Positions 46,993 through 56,355 of a DNA stretch of 64,000 nt are shown here, piece by piece (position 1 is the first letter of the stretch; every line of letters starts with the position of its first letter). The DNA is from Zestomonas carbonaria. GTDB taxonomy: Bacteria; Pseudomonadota; Gammaproteobacteria; Pseudomonadales; Pseudomonadaceae. The position numbers and the translations under genes were made by a program. Where the stretch lies: assembly GCF_904061905.1 (NCBI RefSeq), contig NZ_CAJFCI010000012.1, positions 114,385 to 178,384 of the forward strand, read 5' to 3'. The notes beneath the pieces were generated by a model, which was given only the letters and a program-made list of their open reading frames with translations, was not told the DNA's origin and made no database searches.

Positions 46993-49214
46993 CGCTTGAA
47001 CAGGCCCTTGAGGGCGTCCTTCAGTTCCGGGCTGACCTTGTCGCCGACCTTCTCTTCGAGCTTCTCGGTCAGTTTGTCGCCGGCCAGCTTGGCGGCGATC
47101 TTGCCGAGGCCGTCGCGGTCCAGGCGGCAGGCCTTGGCGCCCAGTTCCAGCGGGCCGCGGCAGCGCACCGGCCATTCCAGGCCGACGTAGCGCGGATTGA
47201 CCTGGCAGGCCGGGTCGGGCATTTCGCTCTTGTCGCCTTCGATGACGATGCCCAGGCGGTAGTCCATGCCCAGCACGCGCAGGTCGAGGTCGCCGTTGCC
47301 GTTGACGGTCAGGCCGGGGATGCGCGCGCGCAGGTCGGGGTTGCTGGCCACGCCGTTGGTGAAGTTGAGGTTGCCGCGCAGTTCCTGGAACGGCGTGTCC
47401 TTGCCGCGCGGGTTGCTGCCCAGGCTCTTGCGGTTGAGCAGGGCGATGCCCTGGCAGAGCTGCTGTTCGAGGTTGGCGTCGAGCAGCACGCCGTTGTTGA
47501 GGGTGAAGCTGGAGGTGCCGTTGAGGGCGTCGATCCAGGCTTTCTGGCTGTTGCCGCTGGTGCGCAGGTCGGTGGTCAGTTCGAGACGGCCGGTGAGCGG
47601 GGATTTCTCGCCTTGGCTTTCGATCAGTTTTTCCACTGGCACACCGCTGATGCGGTTCTGGATGGAGAGCTGCGGCACCGCCTGGCGCACGTCGAGGCTG
47701 CCCTTGGCGTTGAAGTTGCCGTTGTACAGGTCGCCGCGCAGGTCCTGGAGGGCCAGTTGGCCGCCCTTGCCCTGGGCCTTGAGGATGGCGTTGTCGATCG
47801 GCAGCTTGTCGATGACCAGTTGGCCGAGGCCGAGGTCCAGTTGTAGGTCGAGGCTGCGCAGCTTGTCGATCGGCAGCATGGGCGCGTCGCTCCAGGCCTG
47901 CTGGGACGGTGCTTGCGGCAGAGGGCTGGTGCCGCTGGTGGTGGCGGCGGTGACCGTGCTCTTCACTTCGGCCTTGCGGGTGGCACTGGCGGCGTCGGAC
48001 TCCTTGGCGGCCTTGGCCGGCAGGTAGCGGTCGAGGTCCAGGCGGTCGCCCTTGAGCTGCACGCGCAGCGCCTGCTTGGCCAGGTCGGCGACGGCGAGGC
48101 GGCCATTGAAGCTGCTGTCGTCGAGCTTCAGCTTGAGTTCTTCCAGGGCCAGGCTGTTCGGGGTGCCGTTCAGGCGGCTGACCAGTTCGACCTTGGTCAG
48201 GGTGTTGCCGTCGGCCATTGCCGGCAGCTTCTGGCCGAGGCCTTCGAGGAACTGGCGCAGGTTGAATTCGGCGATGGACAGCGCGCCGGTGAGCTTGGGC
48301 GTCTTGTCCAGTTCGCGGACGTTCAGTTCGCCGAGGGCGCGCAACTGGTTGACCGACAGCTTGAGGCCGTTCCATTCGGCGATCTGCGCGGCCTGGTCGA
48401 GGAGCAACTGGCCCTGGGCGACGAAGGTCGCGGTCTTGCCTTCCAGCGGCTGGCCGGAGGCTTCGCCGGACAGGCGCATGTCCTCGAACTGGTAGCGCTT
48501 GAGGGCGCGGTCGAAGCGCAGTTCGCCCTGTAGTTCGGTCTTGGCGCGCATCAGCGGCTGGTTGGTGCCGAGGAAGGCGGTCAGCTTGACCGGGATGTTG
48601 GTCCCTTCGCGGATCGCGCCGGTGGTGAGCTGGATGCTCTCGGCGCTGAGCTGCGAGCCGTCGCGGGCGTCGCTGTAGTCGATCCGTGCGTTGTTGACGA
48701 TCAGGCTGTCGATGTCCAGCCTGAGCGGCTGGCCGGGTTTCTCCTCGGCCGGTTCGCTGGCGGTCGGCGTTTCGGCCTGCGGCTGGGCGGCGCCGCTGTC
48801 CGCCGGCTTGGCCGGGCGGCCGATGTCTTCCCAGTTGCCGCGCCCCTGCTTGTCGCGGCTGAGGCTGAGCTTGAGGCCTTCGACGCGGATGTCGCTCATC
48901 TGCACTTCCTTGCGCAGCAGCGGCATCACGCGCACCGACAGGCCGAGCATGTCGAGGTCGGCGAACGGCTGGTCGGGCGTGGCGGCGTTGGCCAGGGTTG
49001 CCTGGTGCAGTTCCAGGCCGAGCCAGGGGAACAGGCTCCAGCCGATGTCGCCTTTGAGGGTCAGCTCCAGATTGGCCTTGTCGCGAGCGATCTGGCGGAT
49101 CTCGTCCTTGTAGTCATTGGGATCGAACAGGTGGGTGAGGGCGAAGCCCAGGGCCACCACGATCAGCAACAGTCCGAGGAAGAGCAGGCCCAGGATTTTG
49201 CCGATGGATTTCAT
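46989..49214 (-). CDS. asmA: AsmA-family envelope protein
   Basis: A 741-residue AsmA protein with one N-terminal membrane anchor (about residues 7-27) and a large periplasmic part. AsmA-like proteins form long hydrophobic-groove structures thought to carry phospholipids towards the outer membrane. The N-terminal [18 protein letters not shown] and [17 protein letters not shown] are family hallmarks, and [13 protein letters not shown] lies near the C-terminus. A low-complexity Ala/Lys/Thr linker lies near residues 400-445. The ATG at 49214 was chosen by the membrane anchor. Confidence 0.92.
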   Translation of the reverse strand: MKSIGKILGLLFLGLLLIVVALGFALTHLFDPNDYKDEIRQIARDKANLELTLKGDIGWSLFPWLGLELHQATLANAATPDQPFADLDMLGLSVRVMPLLRKEVQMSDIRVEGLKLSLSRDKQGRGNWEDIGRPAKPADSGAAQPQAETPTASEPAEEKPGQPLRLDIDSLIVNNARIDYSDARDGSQLSAESIQLTTGAIREGTNIPVKLTAFLGTNQPLMRAKTELQGELRFDRALKRYQFEDMRLSGEASGQPLEGKTATFVAQGQLLLDQAAQIAEWNGLKLSVNQLRALGELNVRELDKTPKLTGALSIAEFNLRQFLEGLGQKLPAMADGNTLTKVELVSRLNGTPNSLALEELKLKLDDSSFNGRLAVADLAKQALRVQLKGDRLDLDRYLPAKAAKESDAASATRKAEVKSTVTAATTSGTSPLPQAPSQQAWSDAPMLPIDKLRSLDLQLDLGLGQLVIDKLPIDNAILKAQGKGGQLALQDLRGDLYNGNFNAKGSLDVRQAVPQLSIQNRISGVPVEKLIESQGEKSPLTGRLELTTDLRTSGNSQKAWIDALNGTSSFTLNNGVLLDANLEQQLCQGIALLNRKSLGSNPRGKDTPFQELRGNLNFTNGVASNPDLRARIPGLTVNGNGDLDLRVLGMDYRLGIVIEGDKSEMPDPACQVNPRYVGLEWPVRCRGPLELGAKACRLDRDGLGKIAAKLAGDKLTEKLEEKVGDKVSPELKDALKGLFKR

Positions 49215-49424
49215 GGACGATTCCTTACGTGTTGATCGCTTGCTGAAAAGGGCGAGTATAACGCCGCCATGATGACGGGCTTCCAGCGCCAAGAGTCGTT
49301 GAGAGCCAAATGGAGCCTTTGTCGCCCGGGAACGTCGCTTTTCGCTCCCTCTCCCATGAGCGGGAAAAGGGCGCGCAGCGCGCCCGGGTCGCCATGGGCT
49401 TCGTGCCTGGCCTCCGAACGGGTT

Positions 49425-50531
49425 CTAGAGTGCCATTGCCACGCGTTCGGCGATCGCCAGGCTGGCGGTCAGCCCCGGCGATTCGATGCCGAACAGGTTG
49501 ACCAGGCCGGCCAGCCCATGTCGTGCAGGGGTTTGGATGACGAAATCCGCCGCCGGTTCACCGGGGCCGGCCAGCTTCGGGCGCACGCCGCTGTAGCCGG
49601 GGACCAGGCGCCCGGCGTCGAGGCCCGGCCAGTAGCGGCGGATCGCCGTGGCGAAGGGCTCGCGCAGCGCCTCGTCGACGCCGTAGTCGAGCCGTTCCAG
49701 GTAGTGCACGTCCGGGCCGAAGCGCAGTTGCCCGGCGAGATCCAGGGTGGCGTGGATGCCCAGGCCGGCGGTGTTGGCTTCCGGCATCGGGTAGATCAGA
49801 TGGCTGAACGGCGAGCGCCCGCTGTAGCTGAAATAGCGTCCCTGGCACAGGTGCAGGCGCGGGATGGCGCTTGCCGCCAGACCGGGGATGGTCGCGGCCA
49901 GGGCCTGGGCGCCGAGGCCGGCGGCGTTGATCACCCGGTCGGCGAGCAACTGGAAGGGCTCGCCGACGCTGGTGCCGGTGACCCGCCAGCCGTCGGGATG
50001 GGGTTCGAGGCGTTCGATGCGGGTGTCCAGCGCCAGTTGCGCGCCCTGGCGCTCGGCGGCGGCGAGCAGCGATTGCAGGTAGGCGTGGCTGTCGATGATC
50101 CCGGTATTGGGCGACAGCAGCCCGGCCGCCGCCGCGACTTCCGGCTCCAGGCGGCGCAACTGGGCGCGGTCCAGCGGTTGCAGTTCGTCCACCCCGCAGG
50201 CCTCGGCGTTGGCGACCAGGGCCTCCAGCTTGCCGCGCTCGTCCTCCCTGACCGCCACCAGCAACTTGCCGATCCTCCGGTGGCCGACGTCGTGCCGGGC
50301 GCACCAGGCGTACAGGCGTTCGCGGCCTTCCAGGCACAACTCGGCCTTGAGAGAACCGGGCGGGTAGTAGATGCCGGCGTGGATCACCTCGGAATTGCGG
50401 CTGGAGGTATGGCTGCCGATCAGCGTCTCCGCTTCGGCGATCAGCAGGTCGTGGCCGGGGCGGGCCAGGCGCGCGGCGCAGGCCAGGCCGAGGGCTCCGG
50501 CGCCGATGATCAGGGTGTCGAGATGGTCCAT
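49425..50531 (-). CDS. FAD-dependent oxidoreductase, L-2-hydroxyglutarate oxidase (LhgO) type
   Basis: A 368-residue FAD enzyme of the DAO fold. The N-terminal dinucleotide-binding motif is IIGAGALGLACAARLA; SSRNSEVIHAGIYYPPGSLKA is typical of the LhgO/YgaF group, and NLFGIESPGLTASLAIAE closes the FAD site. LhgO oxidises L-2-hydroxyglutarate to 2-oxoglutarate, passing electrons to the respiratory chain. The exact substrate is inferred from family. It is divergent from hsp20 over 117 bp. Confidence 0.85.
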   Translation of the reverse strand: MDHLDTLIIGAGALGLACAARLARPGHDLLIAEAETLIGSHTSSRNSEVIHAGIYYPPGSLKAELCLEGRERLYAWCARHDVGHRRIGKLLVAVREDERGKLEALVANAEACGVDELQPLDRAQLRRLEPEVAAAAGLLSPNTGIIDSHAYLQSLLAAAERQGAQLALDTRIERLEPHPDGWRVTGTSVGEPFQLLADRVINAAGLGAQALAATIPGLAASAIPRLHLCQGRYFSYSGRSPFSHLIYPMPEANTAGLGIHATLDLAGQLRFGPDVHYLERLDYGVDEALREPFATAIRRYWPGLDAGRLVPGYSGVRPKLAGPGEPAADFVIQTPARHGLAGLVNLFGIESPGLTASLAIAERVAMAL

Positions 50532-50560
50532 GGGATATTTCTGAAAGCGCGCGGGCGGGG

Positions 50561-50601
50561 TTGATCCACATCAAGGTTGGTGGGGATGCGAAGCCTATAT
50601 T
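50561..50601 (+). promoter_or_regulatory. Perfect Anr/Dnr box with -10 element before hsp20
   Basis: TTGATCCACATCAA (50561-50574) matches TTGAT-N4-ATCAA exactly. TATATT at 50596-50601 predicts a start near 50609, which puts the box centre at -41.5, the class II activator position. No sigma-32 promoter is evident. Confidence 0.85.
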
Positions 50602-50648
50602 TGAAAAGCGGTCGGCGTGACCGTGTACCAATAGAGGAGGCAACCATC

Positions 50649-51092
50649 ATGTCTCTTTCACGTTGGAATCCGTTTCGTGAGTTCGAAGAATTCTTCAACC
50701 AGTATCCGCGTCTGCTGGGCAAGGGCGGCACAGGCGCCAGCCAGGAACTGATGACCGCCACGGACTGGGCGCCCGCGGTGGATATCAGCGAGACGCCCGA
50801 AGCCTACCTGATCAAGGCCGAGCTTGCCGGTGTCAAGCGCGAGGACATCCAGGTCAAGATCGAGGGCGGCCAGCTCAGCCTGCGTGGCGAGCGGCGTTTC
50901 GAGAAAGAGGACAAGGACAGCAAGCAGCATCGCGTGGAGCGCTTCTACGGCAGCTTCTCGCGCGTCTTCAGCCTGCCCGAGGACGCCGATGAGGAGCAGA
51001 TCAAGGCCGAGTACAAGGACGGCGTCCTGAACCTGACCCTGCCCAAGCGCGCCGAGGCGGCGCGGCGTTCCCGCGACGTGAACATCGAGTAG
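50649..51092 (+). CDS. Small heat-shock protein, Hsp20 family
   Basis: A 147-residue alpha-crystallin chaperone. The alpha-crystallin domain is at about residues 40-135 (AYLIKAELAGVKREDIQVKIEGG, then YGSFSRVFSLPEDAD, and GVLNLTLPKR), with an N-terminal arm starting MSLSRWNPFREFEEFF. It prevents aggregation of unfolded proteins. AGGAGG precedes the ATG at 50649. A perfect Anr box and matching -10 suggest oxygen-limitation control. Confidence 0.93.
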   Translation: MSLSRWNPFREFEEFFNQYPRLLGKGGTGASQELMTATDWAPAVDISETPEAYLIKAELAGVKREDIQVKIEGGQLSLRGERRFEKEDKDSKQHRVERFYGSFSRVFSLPEDADEEQIKAEYKDGVLNLTLPKRAEAARRSRDVNIE

Positions 51093-51147
51093 GGCTGCTG
51101 CGGAAAGCCGATGGGCGCTGGAGGCCCGGGGCCGCCTGCGGTCTGCG

Positions 51148-51546
51148 TTACAGGCTGTCCAGCGGCAGGCCGGCGCGGGCCGCCAGCGCCTGGCTTTCCA
51201 GATGCCCGGCCGGCGCGGCCAGGTGTAGTGGCGCGCCGGCTTCGCGGGCCAGGCGCCGGGCTTCGTCGAGCAGGCGCTGGCCGACGCCGCGTCCACGGGT
51301 GACCTTGCGCACGCACAGGTGCGACAGGCGCCAGTGGCCGTCGCCGCGTTCCAGCAGGGCGGCGCCGAGCAGGCGGTCGTTGAAGCGTCCGGCGATCAGC
51401 GTGCCGGCGGCCAGGCCGGCGGCGACCAGCGCCGCGCCGTCGGCGTGCGGGGCGAGCAGCCAGTCGGGGGCGTCGGCGTAGATCTTCGCCAGGTCGCTGC
51501 GATCCTGGTCGCTGGGTTGGCGGACGGCTTCGACGATCACGGGCAT
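51148..51546 (-). CDS. GNAT-fold protein, PanM/PanZ-like
   Basis: A 132-residue GNAT-fold protein. SDQDRSDLAKIY, AGRFNDRLLGAAL and CVRKVTRGRGVGQRLLDEARR line up with PanM (PanZ), which binds the PanD pro-enzyme and triggers its self-cleavage for pantothenate synthesis. The acetyl-CoA-binding R-x2-G-x-G loop (RGRGVG) is complete. It is convergent with hsp20 and divergent from hisB. A general acetyltransferase is the alternative. Confidence 0.78.
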   Translation of the reverse strand: MPVIVEAVRQPSDQDRSDLAKIYADAPDWLLAPHADGAALVAAGLAAGTLIAGRFNDRLLGAALLERGDGHWRLSHLCVRKVTRGRGVGQRLLDEARRLAREAGAPLHLAAPAGHLESQALAARAGLPLDSL

Positions 51547-51670
51547 GGCGGGCTCCGGCGCGGAAAAGGGCCGACGAGTGTAAACCGTGGGCGACCGCCG
51601 TCGGTAGCCGCGTAGGGCGCCACGGGCCTATAATGCCCGCCTTTTCCGTGAGCATTTTGTGGAGCTGGTG

Positions 51671-52264
51671 ATGGCCGAACGCAAGGCGTCCGTCGAGCGC
51701 AACACCCTGGAGACCCAGATCAAGGTCGCGATCAACCTGGATGGCACCGGCCAGGCCAAGTTCGACATCGGCGTGCCTTTCCTCGAGCACATGCTCGACC
51801 AGATCGCCCGCCACGGGCTGATCGACCTGGACATCTACTGCAAGGGCGACCTGCACATCGACGATCACCACACCGTCGAAGATGTCGGCATCACCCTCGG
51901 CCAGGCCTTCGCCAAGGCCGTCGGCGACAAGAAGGGCATGACCCGCTACGGCCACTCCTACGTGCCGCTGGACGAAGCGCTGTCGCGCGTGGTTATCGAC
52001 TTTTCCGGCCGTCCCGGCCTGCAGATGCACGTGCCGTTCACCCGCGCGGTGGTCGGCGGCTTCGACGTCGACCTGTTCCAGGAGTTCTTCCAGGGCTTCG
52101 TCAACCACGCTCAGGTCAGCCTGCACATCGACAACCTGCGCGGCCACAACACCCACCACCAGATCGAGACGGTGTTCAAGGCCTTCGGCCGCGCGCTGCG
52201 CATGGCCGTCGAACTGGACCCGCGCATGGCCGGGCAGATGCCGTCGACCAAGGGCACTCTCTGA
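51671..52264 (+). CDS. hisB: Imidazoleglycerol-phosphate dehydratase
   Basis: A 197-residue monofunctional HisB, histidine biosynthesis step 6. The manganese-binding histidine motifs [22 protein letters not shown] and [14 protein letters not shown] are complete. Length equals the PAO1 enzyme. The ATG at 51671 has GGAG 6 nt upstream. The first gene of hisB-hisH-DUF2164-hisA-hisF, it shares one base with the hisH start (TGATG). Confidence 0.96.
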   Translation: MAERKASVERNTLETQIKVAINLDGTGQAKFDIGVPFLEHMLDQIARHGLIDLDIYCKGDLHIDDHHTVEDVGITLGQAFAKAVGDKKGMTRYGHSYVPLDEALSRVVIDFSGRPGLQMHVPFTRAVVGGFDVDLFQEFFQGFVNHAQVSLHIDNLRGHNTHHQIETVFKAFGRALRMAVELDPRMAGQMPSTKGTL

Positions 52265-52902
52265 TGCAGACGGTCGCTGTCATCGACTACGGCATGGGCA
52301 ACCTGCACTCGGTGGCCAAGGCCCTCGAGCACGTCGGTGCCGGCCGGGTGCATATCACCAGCGATGCCCAGGTGATCCGCGAGGCCGACCGGGTGGTGTT
52401 CCCCGGTGTCGGCGCGATTCGCGATTGCATGGCGGAGATCCGGCGTCTGGGCTTCGACACCCTGGTCCGCGAAGTCAGCCAGGACCGCCCGTTCCTAGGC
52501 ATCTGCGTCGGCATGCAGGCGCTGATGGAGCGTAGCGAGGAGAACGGCGGGGTCGACTGCATCGGCCTGTTCCCCGGCCAGGTGCGCTTCTTCGGCAAGG
52601 ACCTGGTCGAAGACGGCGAGCCGCTGAAGGTGCCGCACATGGGCTGGAACGAAGTGGCGCAGAGCATCGACCACCCGCTCTGGCACAACATCCCCGATCG
52701 CGGGCGCTTCTACTTCGTGCATAGCTACTACATCGAGGCCGGCAACCCCAAGCAGGTGGTCGGTCGCGGCCACTACGGCAAGGACTTCGCCGCCGCGCTG
52801 GCCGACGGTTCGCGCTTCGCCGTGCAGTTCCACCCGGAGAAGAGCCACACCCACGGCTTGCAGTTGCTGCAGAACTTCGCTGCCTGGGATGGGCGCTGGT
52901 AA
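52264..52902 (+). CDS. hisH: Imidazole glycerol phosphate synthase, glutaminase subunit
   Basis: A 212-residue class I glutamine amidotransferase. The nucleophile Cys is in [12 protein letters not shown]; His and Glu of the triad are in [10 protein letters not shown]. It supplies ammonia to HisF for ring closure to imidazole glycerol phosphate. It overlaps hisB and the next gene by one base each, indicating tight coupling. Confidence 0.96.
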   Translation: MQTVAVIDYGMGNLHSVAKALEHVGAGRVHITSDAQVIREADRVVFPGVGAIRDCMAEIRRLGFDTLVREVSQDRPFLGICVGMQALMERSEENGGVDCIGLFPGQVRFFGKDLVEDGEPLKVPHMGWNEVAQSIDHPLWHNIPDRGRFYFVHSYYIEAGNPKQVVGRGHYGKDFAAALADGSRFAVQFHPEKSHTHGLQLLQNFAAWDGRW

Positions 52903-53159
52903 TGGCCCGCGCGAAGGTTCCCAGCCTGGCGCTCGAGCCGGCCCAGGAGCATGCCGCGCTGCTGCTGTTGCAGCGCTTTCTCGATGAGCGTTTCGAGCTG
53001 GAGCTGGGTACCTTCGAGGTGCAGGAAGTGCTCGACCTGATTACCCGCGAGCTGGCACCGCATTACTACAACAAGGCGATTCTCGACGTGCAGGCGCACC
53101 TGAAAGACAGGTTCGAGAGCATCGAGAGCGACCTATGGGCACTCGAAAAAAGCAGCTGA
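52902..53159 (+). CDS. DUF2164-family small protein
   Basis: An 85-residue protein of the DUF2164 family, recognised by FLDERFELELGTFEVQEVLDLI and HYYNKAILDVQAHLKDRF. Its start overlaps the hisH stop (TAATG). It is conserved in this position inside the his cluster of pseudomonads; the function is unknown. No signal peptide or membrane helix is present, and it is predicted mostly helical. Confidence 0.85.
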   Translation: MARAKVPSLALEPAQEHAALLLLQRFLDERFELELGTFEVQEVLDLITRELAPHYYNKAILDVQAHLKDRFESIESDLWALEKSS

Positions 53160-53165
53160 AAGCGT

Positions 53166-53234
53166 CAAGCCTCAAGCTGAAAGAGAAACGAATGCGCCTG
53201 CTTGCAGCTTGAGGCTTGCAGCTTGCTGCTCTTT
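53166..53234. repeat. Stem-loop of CTTGCAG repeats between DUF2164 gene and hisA
   Basis: CAAGCCTCAAGCTG (53166-53179) pairs perfectly, 14 bp, with CAGCTTGAGGCTTG (53205-53218) across a 25-nt loop, then CAGCTTGCTGCTC and a T-run of six. The sequence family (AGCTTGC/GCAAGCT) recurs before hisF. Confidence 0.8.
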
Positions 53235-53255
53235 TTTGACGTTAGGAAAAAAGAC

Positions 53256-54014
53256 ATGCTGATCATCCCCGCTATCGATCTGAAGGACGGCGCCTGCGTG
53301 CGTCTACGCCAGGGCCTGATGGAAGACGCGACGGTGTTTTCCGATGACCCGGTGGCCATGGCCGCCAAGTGGGTCGAGGGCGGCTGCCGTCGCCTGCACC
53401 TGGTCGACCTCAACGGTGCCTTCGAAGGCCAGCCGGTCAACGGCGAGGTGGTCACCGCGATTGCCAAGCGCTACCCAGAGCTGCCGATCCAGATCGGCGG
53501 CGGCATCCGCTCGCTGGAAACCATCGAGCACTACGTGCGCGCCGGCGTCAGCTACGTGATCATCGGCACCAAGGCGGTCAAGCAGCCGGAATTCGTCGGC
53601 GAAGCCTGCCGCGCCTTCCCCGGCAAGGTGATCGTCGGCCTGGACGCGAAGGATGGCTTCGTCGCCACCGACGGCTGGGCCGAGGTCAGCGAGGTACAGG
53701 TGATCGACCTGGCCAAGCGCTTCGAGGCCGATGGCGTATCCGCCATCGTCTACACCGACATCGCCAAGGACGGGATGATGCAGGGTTGCAACGTCGAAGC
53801 CACCGCCGCCCTGGCCAACGCCACGAAGATTCCGGTGATCGCCTCCGGCGGTATCCACAACCTGGGCGACATCCAGAAGCTGCTGGACGCGCGCACTCCG
53901 GGCATCATCGGCGCCATCACCGGCCGGGCGATCTACGAGGGCACCCTGGACGTCGCCGAAGCGCAGGCGCTATGCGATGCAGCGGTAAGCGGCAAGCCAC
54001 AAGCCGCAAGATAG
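53256..54014 (+). CDS. hisA: Phosphoribosylformimino-5-aminoimidazole carboxamide ribotide isomerase
   Basis: A 252-residue (beta-alpha)8 isomerase of histidine synthesis. Catalytic Asp8 is in IPAIDLKDG, the second catalytic Asp in [10 protein letters not shown], and phosphate-binding loops are IQIGGGIRS and [10 protein letters not shown]. The ATG at 53256 follows AGGA. HisA is usually about 245 residues; the last eleven ([11 protein letters not shown]) are read from REP-like repeat DNA, so the C-terminus appears to have been extended by repeat insertion. Confidence 0.95.
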   Translation: MLIIPAIDLKDGACVRLRQGLMEDATVFSDDPVAMAAKWVEGGCRRLHLVDLNGAFEGQPVNGEVVTAIAKRYPELPIQIGGGIRSLETIEHYVRAGVSYVIIGTKAVKQPEFVGEACRAFPGKVIVGLDAKDGFVATDGWAEVSEVQVIDLAKRFEADGVSAIVYTDIAKDGMMQGCNVEATAALANATKIPVIASGGIHNLGDIQKLLDARTPGIIGAITGRAIYEGTLDVAEAQALCDAAVSGKPQAAR

Positions 54015-54074
54015 AGGTGCTGTTCGCTCCGGCTTCTTCTTGAAGCTTGCAGCTTGCAGCTTGCAGCTCTTTTT
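53985..54074. repeat. CTTGCAG-type repeats between hisA and hisF
   Basis: GCAAGCCACAAGCCGCAAG overlaps the hisA end. After 24 nt, three exact 7-bp direct copies of AGCTTGC (54044-54064) follow, then AGCTC and five Ts just before the hisF ribosome-binding site. It is the same family and layout as the hisA leader. Confidence 0.8.
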
Positions 54075-54086
54075 CGGAGAAAAAGC

Positions 54087-54857
54087 ATGGCCTTGGCCAA
54101 ACGCATCATCCCCTGCCTCGACGTGGACAACGGCCGCGTGGTCAAGGGCGTCAAGTTCGAGAACATCCGCGATGCGGGGGATCCGGTCGAGATCGCCCGC
54201 CGCTACGACGAGCAGGGCGCCGACGAGATCACCTTCCTCGATATCACCGCCAGCGTCGACGATCGCGCCACCACCCTGCACACCGTGGAGCGCATGGCCA
54301 GCCAGGTGTTCATCCCGCTGACCGTCGGCGGTGGCGTGCGCACCGTGCAGGACATCCGCAACCTGCTCAACGCCGGTGCCGACAAGGTGTCGATCAACAC
54401 CGCCGCGGTGTTCAACCCGGAGTTCGTCGGCGAGGCCGCCGAGCGCTTCGGTTCGCAGTGCATCGTGGTCGCCATCGATGCCAAGAAGGTTTCCGGCCCG
54501 GGCGAGACGCCGCGCTGGGAGATCTTCACCCACGGCGGGCGCAAGCCGACCGGCCTGGACGCGGTGGCCTGGGCGAAGAAGATGGAAGACCTGGGCGCTG
54601 GCGAGATCCTGCTGACCAGCATGGACCAGGACGGCATGAAGAGCGGCTTCGACCTCGGCGTCACCCGCGCCATCAGCGAAACCGTGCGCATCCCGGTGAT
54701 CGCCTCGGGCGGGGTCGGCAACCTCGAGCACCTGGCTGCCGGCATCCTCGAAGGCAAGGCCGACGCGGTGCTGGCGGCGAGCATCTTCCACTTCGGCGAG
54801 TACACCGTGCCGGAGGCCAAGGCCTACCTGGCCAGTCGCGGTATCGTGGTGCGCTGA
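54087..54857 (+). CDS. hisF: Imidazole glycerol phosphate synthase, cyclase subunit
   Basis: A 256-residue (beta-alpha)8 cyclase. Catalytic Asp11 is in IPCLDVDNG, Asp130 in VVAIDAKKV, and phosphate loops are TVGGGVRT and IASGGVGNL. With HisH it converts PRFAR to imidazole glycerol phosphate and AICAR. The ATG at 54087 has CGGAG 8 nt upstream. It is the last gene of the his cluster, closed by a strong bidirectional terminator shared with ctpA. Confidence 0.96.
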   Translation: MALAKRIIPCLDVDNGRVVKGVKFENIRDAGDPVEIARRYDEQGADEITFLDITASVDDRATTLHTVERMASQVFIPLTVGGGVRTVQDIRNLLNAGADKVSINTAAVFNPEFVGEAAERFGSQCIVVAIDAKKVSGPGETPRWEIFTHGGRKPTGLDAVAWAKKMEDLGAGEILLTSMDQDGMKSGFDLGVTRAISETVRIPVIASGGVGNLEHLAAGILEGKADAVLAASIFHFGEYTVPEAKAYLASRGIVVR

Positions 54858-54935
54858 TCCCGCTTTTGTAGGGTGCGCCGCGCGCACCGAGGTCGCGCGC
54901 CAGCACGTAGCCCGGATGCAATCCGGGGCGTGGAG

Positions 54936-54976
54936 CCAATGAAAAGCCGGACCATCGAGGTCCGGTTTTTCATTGG
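54936..54976. terminator. Bidirectional terminator, hisF / ctpA
   Basis: CCAATGAAAA-GCCGGACC pairs with GGTCCGG-TTTTTCATTGG around ATCGA, so both strands have a GC stem followed by a T-run. It lies between the converging hisF and ctpA ends. A GTAGGGTGCGCC REP fragment precedes it (about 54869). Confidence 0.93.
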
Positions 54977-54984
54977 GGCTGCGA

Positions 54985-56310
54985 TCAGTTGTTGCGGGTG
55001 ATGTTCAGGCCCTTGAGCAGGTTGAGGGCCTGGGCCAACTGGTAGTCATCGTCCTGCGGGCGCGGCTCGCTCCGGGCTTTCTTGCTGCTCGGCCGGTCTT
55101 CGCCGCCGTTGCCGTTGCCCAGGTGGCCGACCAGGTCGGCTTCCTTGTAGGCCTCGCCGTCCTGCTCGCGGGTGATCTTGGCGCGCGCCACCTCGATGTC
55201 CGGGACGATGCCCTGGGCCTGGATCGAGCGGCCGTTGGGGGTGTAGTACAGCGCGGTGGTCAGCTTCAGCGCCCGCTCGTTGCTGAGCGGCAGCACGGTC
55301 TGCACCGAGCCCTTGCCGAAGCTGTCGGTACCCATCAGCACGCCGCGCTTGTGGTCTTGCAGGGCGCCGGCGACGATTTCCGAGGCCGAGGCGCTGCCGC
55401 CGTTGATCAGCACCACCAGCGGCACGTTTTCGCTGGCGTCGGCCGGAGTGGCGGAGAAGCGCAGTTCGGAGTTGGCGATGCGGCCCTTGGTGTAGACGAT
55501 CAGACCCTTCTTGAGGAAGTGGTCGGCTACTTCCACCGCGGACTGGAGCACGCCGCCGGGGTTGTTGCGCAGGTCGAGGACCAGGCCGCGCAGTTTCTTG
55601 CCGTCGTTGTCCTTCCTCAGCCTGGCCAGGGCCTTGCCGACTTCCTCGCCGGTGTTGACCTGGAACTGGGTGATGCGCAGGTAGCCGTAATCGGGTTCGA
55701 GCAACTGGCTCCGGACGCTCTTGACCTTGATCACCGCGCGGGTCAGCTCCAGGTCGAAGGGCTTGCCGCCCTCGCGGACGATGGTCAGCAGGATCTTCGC
55801 GCCCGGCTTGCCGCGCATCTTGTCCACCGCGTCCATCATCGTCATGCCCTTGGTCGGCTGGCCGTCGAGCTTGATGATCAGGTCGCCGGGCTGGATGCCG
55901 GCCTTGGAGGCGGGGGTGTCGTCGATCGGCGAGATGACCTTGACGAAGCCGTCTTCCATGCCGACTTCGATGCCCAGGCCGCCGAATTCGCCGCTGGTGC
56001 TTTCCTGCAGCGCCTGGAAGTCCTCGGGTTCGAGGTAGGCCGAGTGCGGGTCGAGGTTGCCGAGCATGCCCTTGATGGCGTTCTCCAGCAGGGTCTTGTC
56101 GTCCAGCGGCTCGACATAGGCGGCCTTGACCCGGTCGAGGACCTCGGCAAAGGTGCGCAGTTCGTCCAGCGGCAATGGCGCCTTGTCCCTGGCGGTGCTG
56201 CTCACGGCACTGGCGGCCGGCTTGGGCTCGGCGGCCTGCAGCAGCGGGGCTCCGCCGATCAGTAGCGCGAGCGCCAGGGCCTGGAAGGGAAGGCGGGACA
56301 GATACGGCAT
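54985..56310 (-). CDS. ctpA: Carboxy-terminal processing protease CtpA
   Basis: A 441-residue periplasmic S41 protease (PAO1 PA5134). It has a signal peptide (residues 1-26, LLQAA), a PDZ domain (about 105-185), and catalytic Ser308 in GGSASASE, with Lys333 and Gln337 in GKGSVQ. The spacing between Ser and Lys equals that known for P. aeruginosa CtpA. With lipoprotein LbcA it degrades peptidoglycan cross-link hydrolases. It lies 45 bp after envC, probably in one operon. Confidence 0.95.
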   Translation of the reverse strand: MPYLSRLPFQALALALLIGGAPLLQAAEPKPAASAVSSTARDKAPLPLDELRTFAEVLDRVKAAYVEPLDDKTLLENAIKGMLGNLDPHSAYLEPEDFQALQESTSGEFGGLGIEVGMEDGFVKVISPIDDTPASKAGIQPGDLIIKLDGQPTKGMTMMDAVDKMRGKPGAKILLTIVREGGKPFDLELTRAVIKVKSVRSQLLEPDYGYLRITQFQVNTGEEVGKALARLRKDNDGKKLRGLVLDLRNNPGGVLQSAVEVADHFLKKGLIVYTKGRIANSELRFSATPADASENVPLVVLINGGSASASEIVAGALQDHKRGVLMGTDSFGKGSVQTVLPLSNERALKLTTALYYTPNGRSIQAQGIVPDIEVARAKITREQDGEAYKEADLVGHLGNGNGGEDRPSSKKARSEPRPQDDDYQLAQALNLLKGLNITRNN

Positions 56311-56355
56311 GTCGAACTGACTCCTAGATAAAGGTGGCGCTCACTGACGGGCGTC

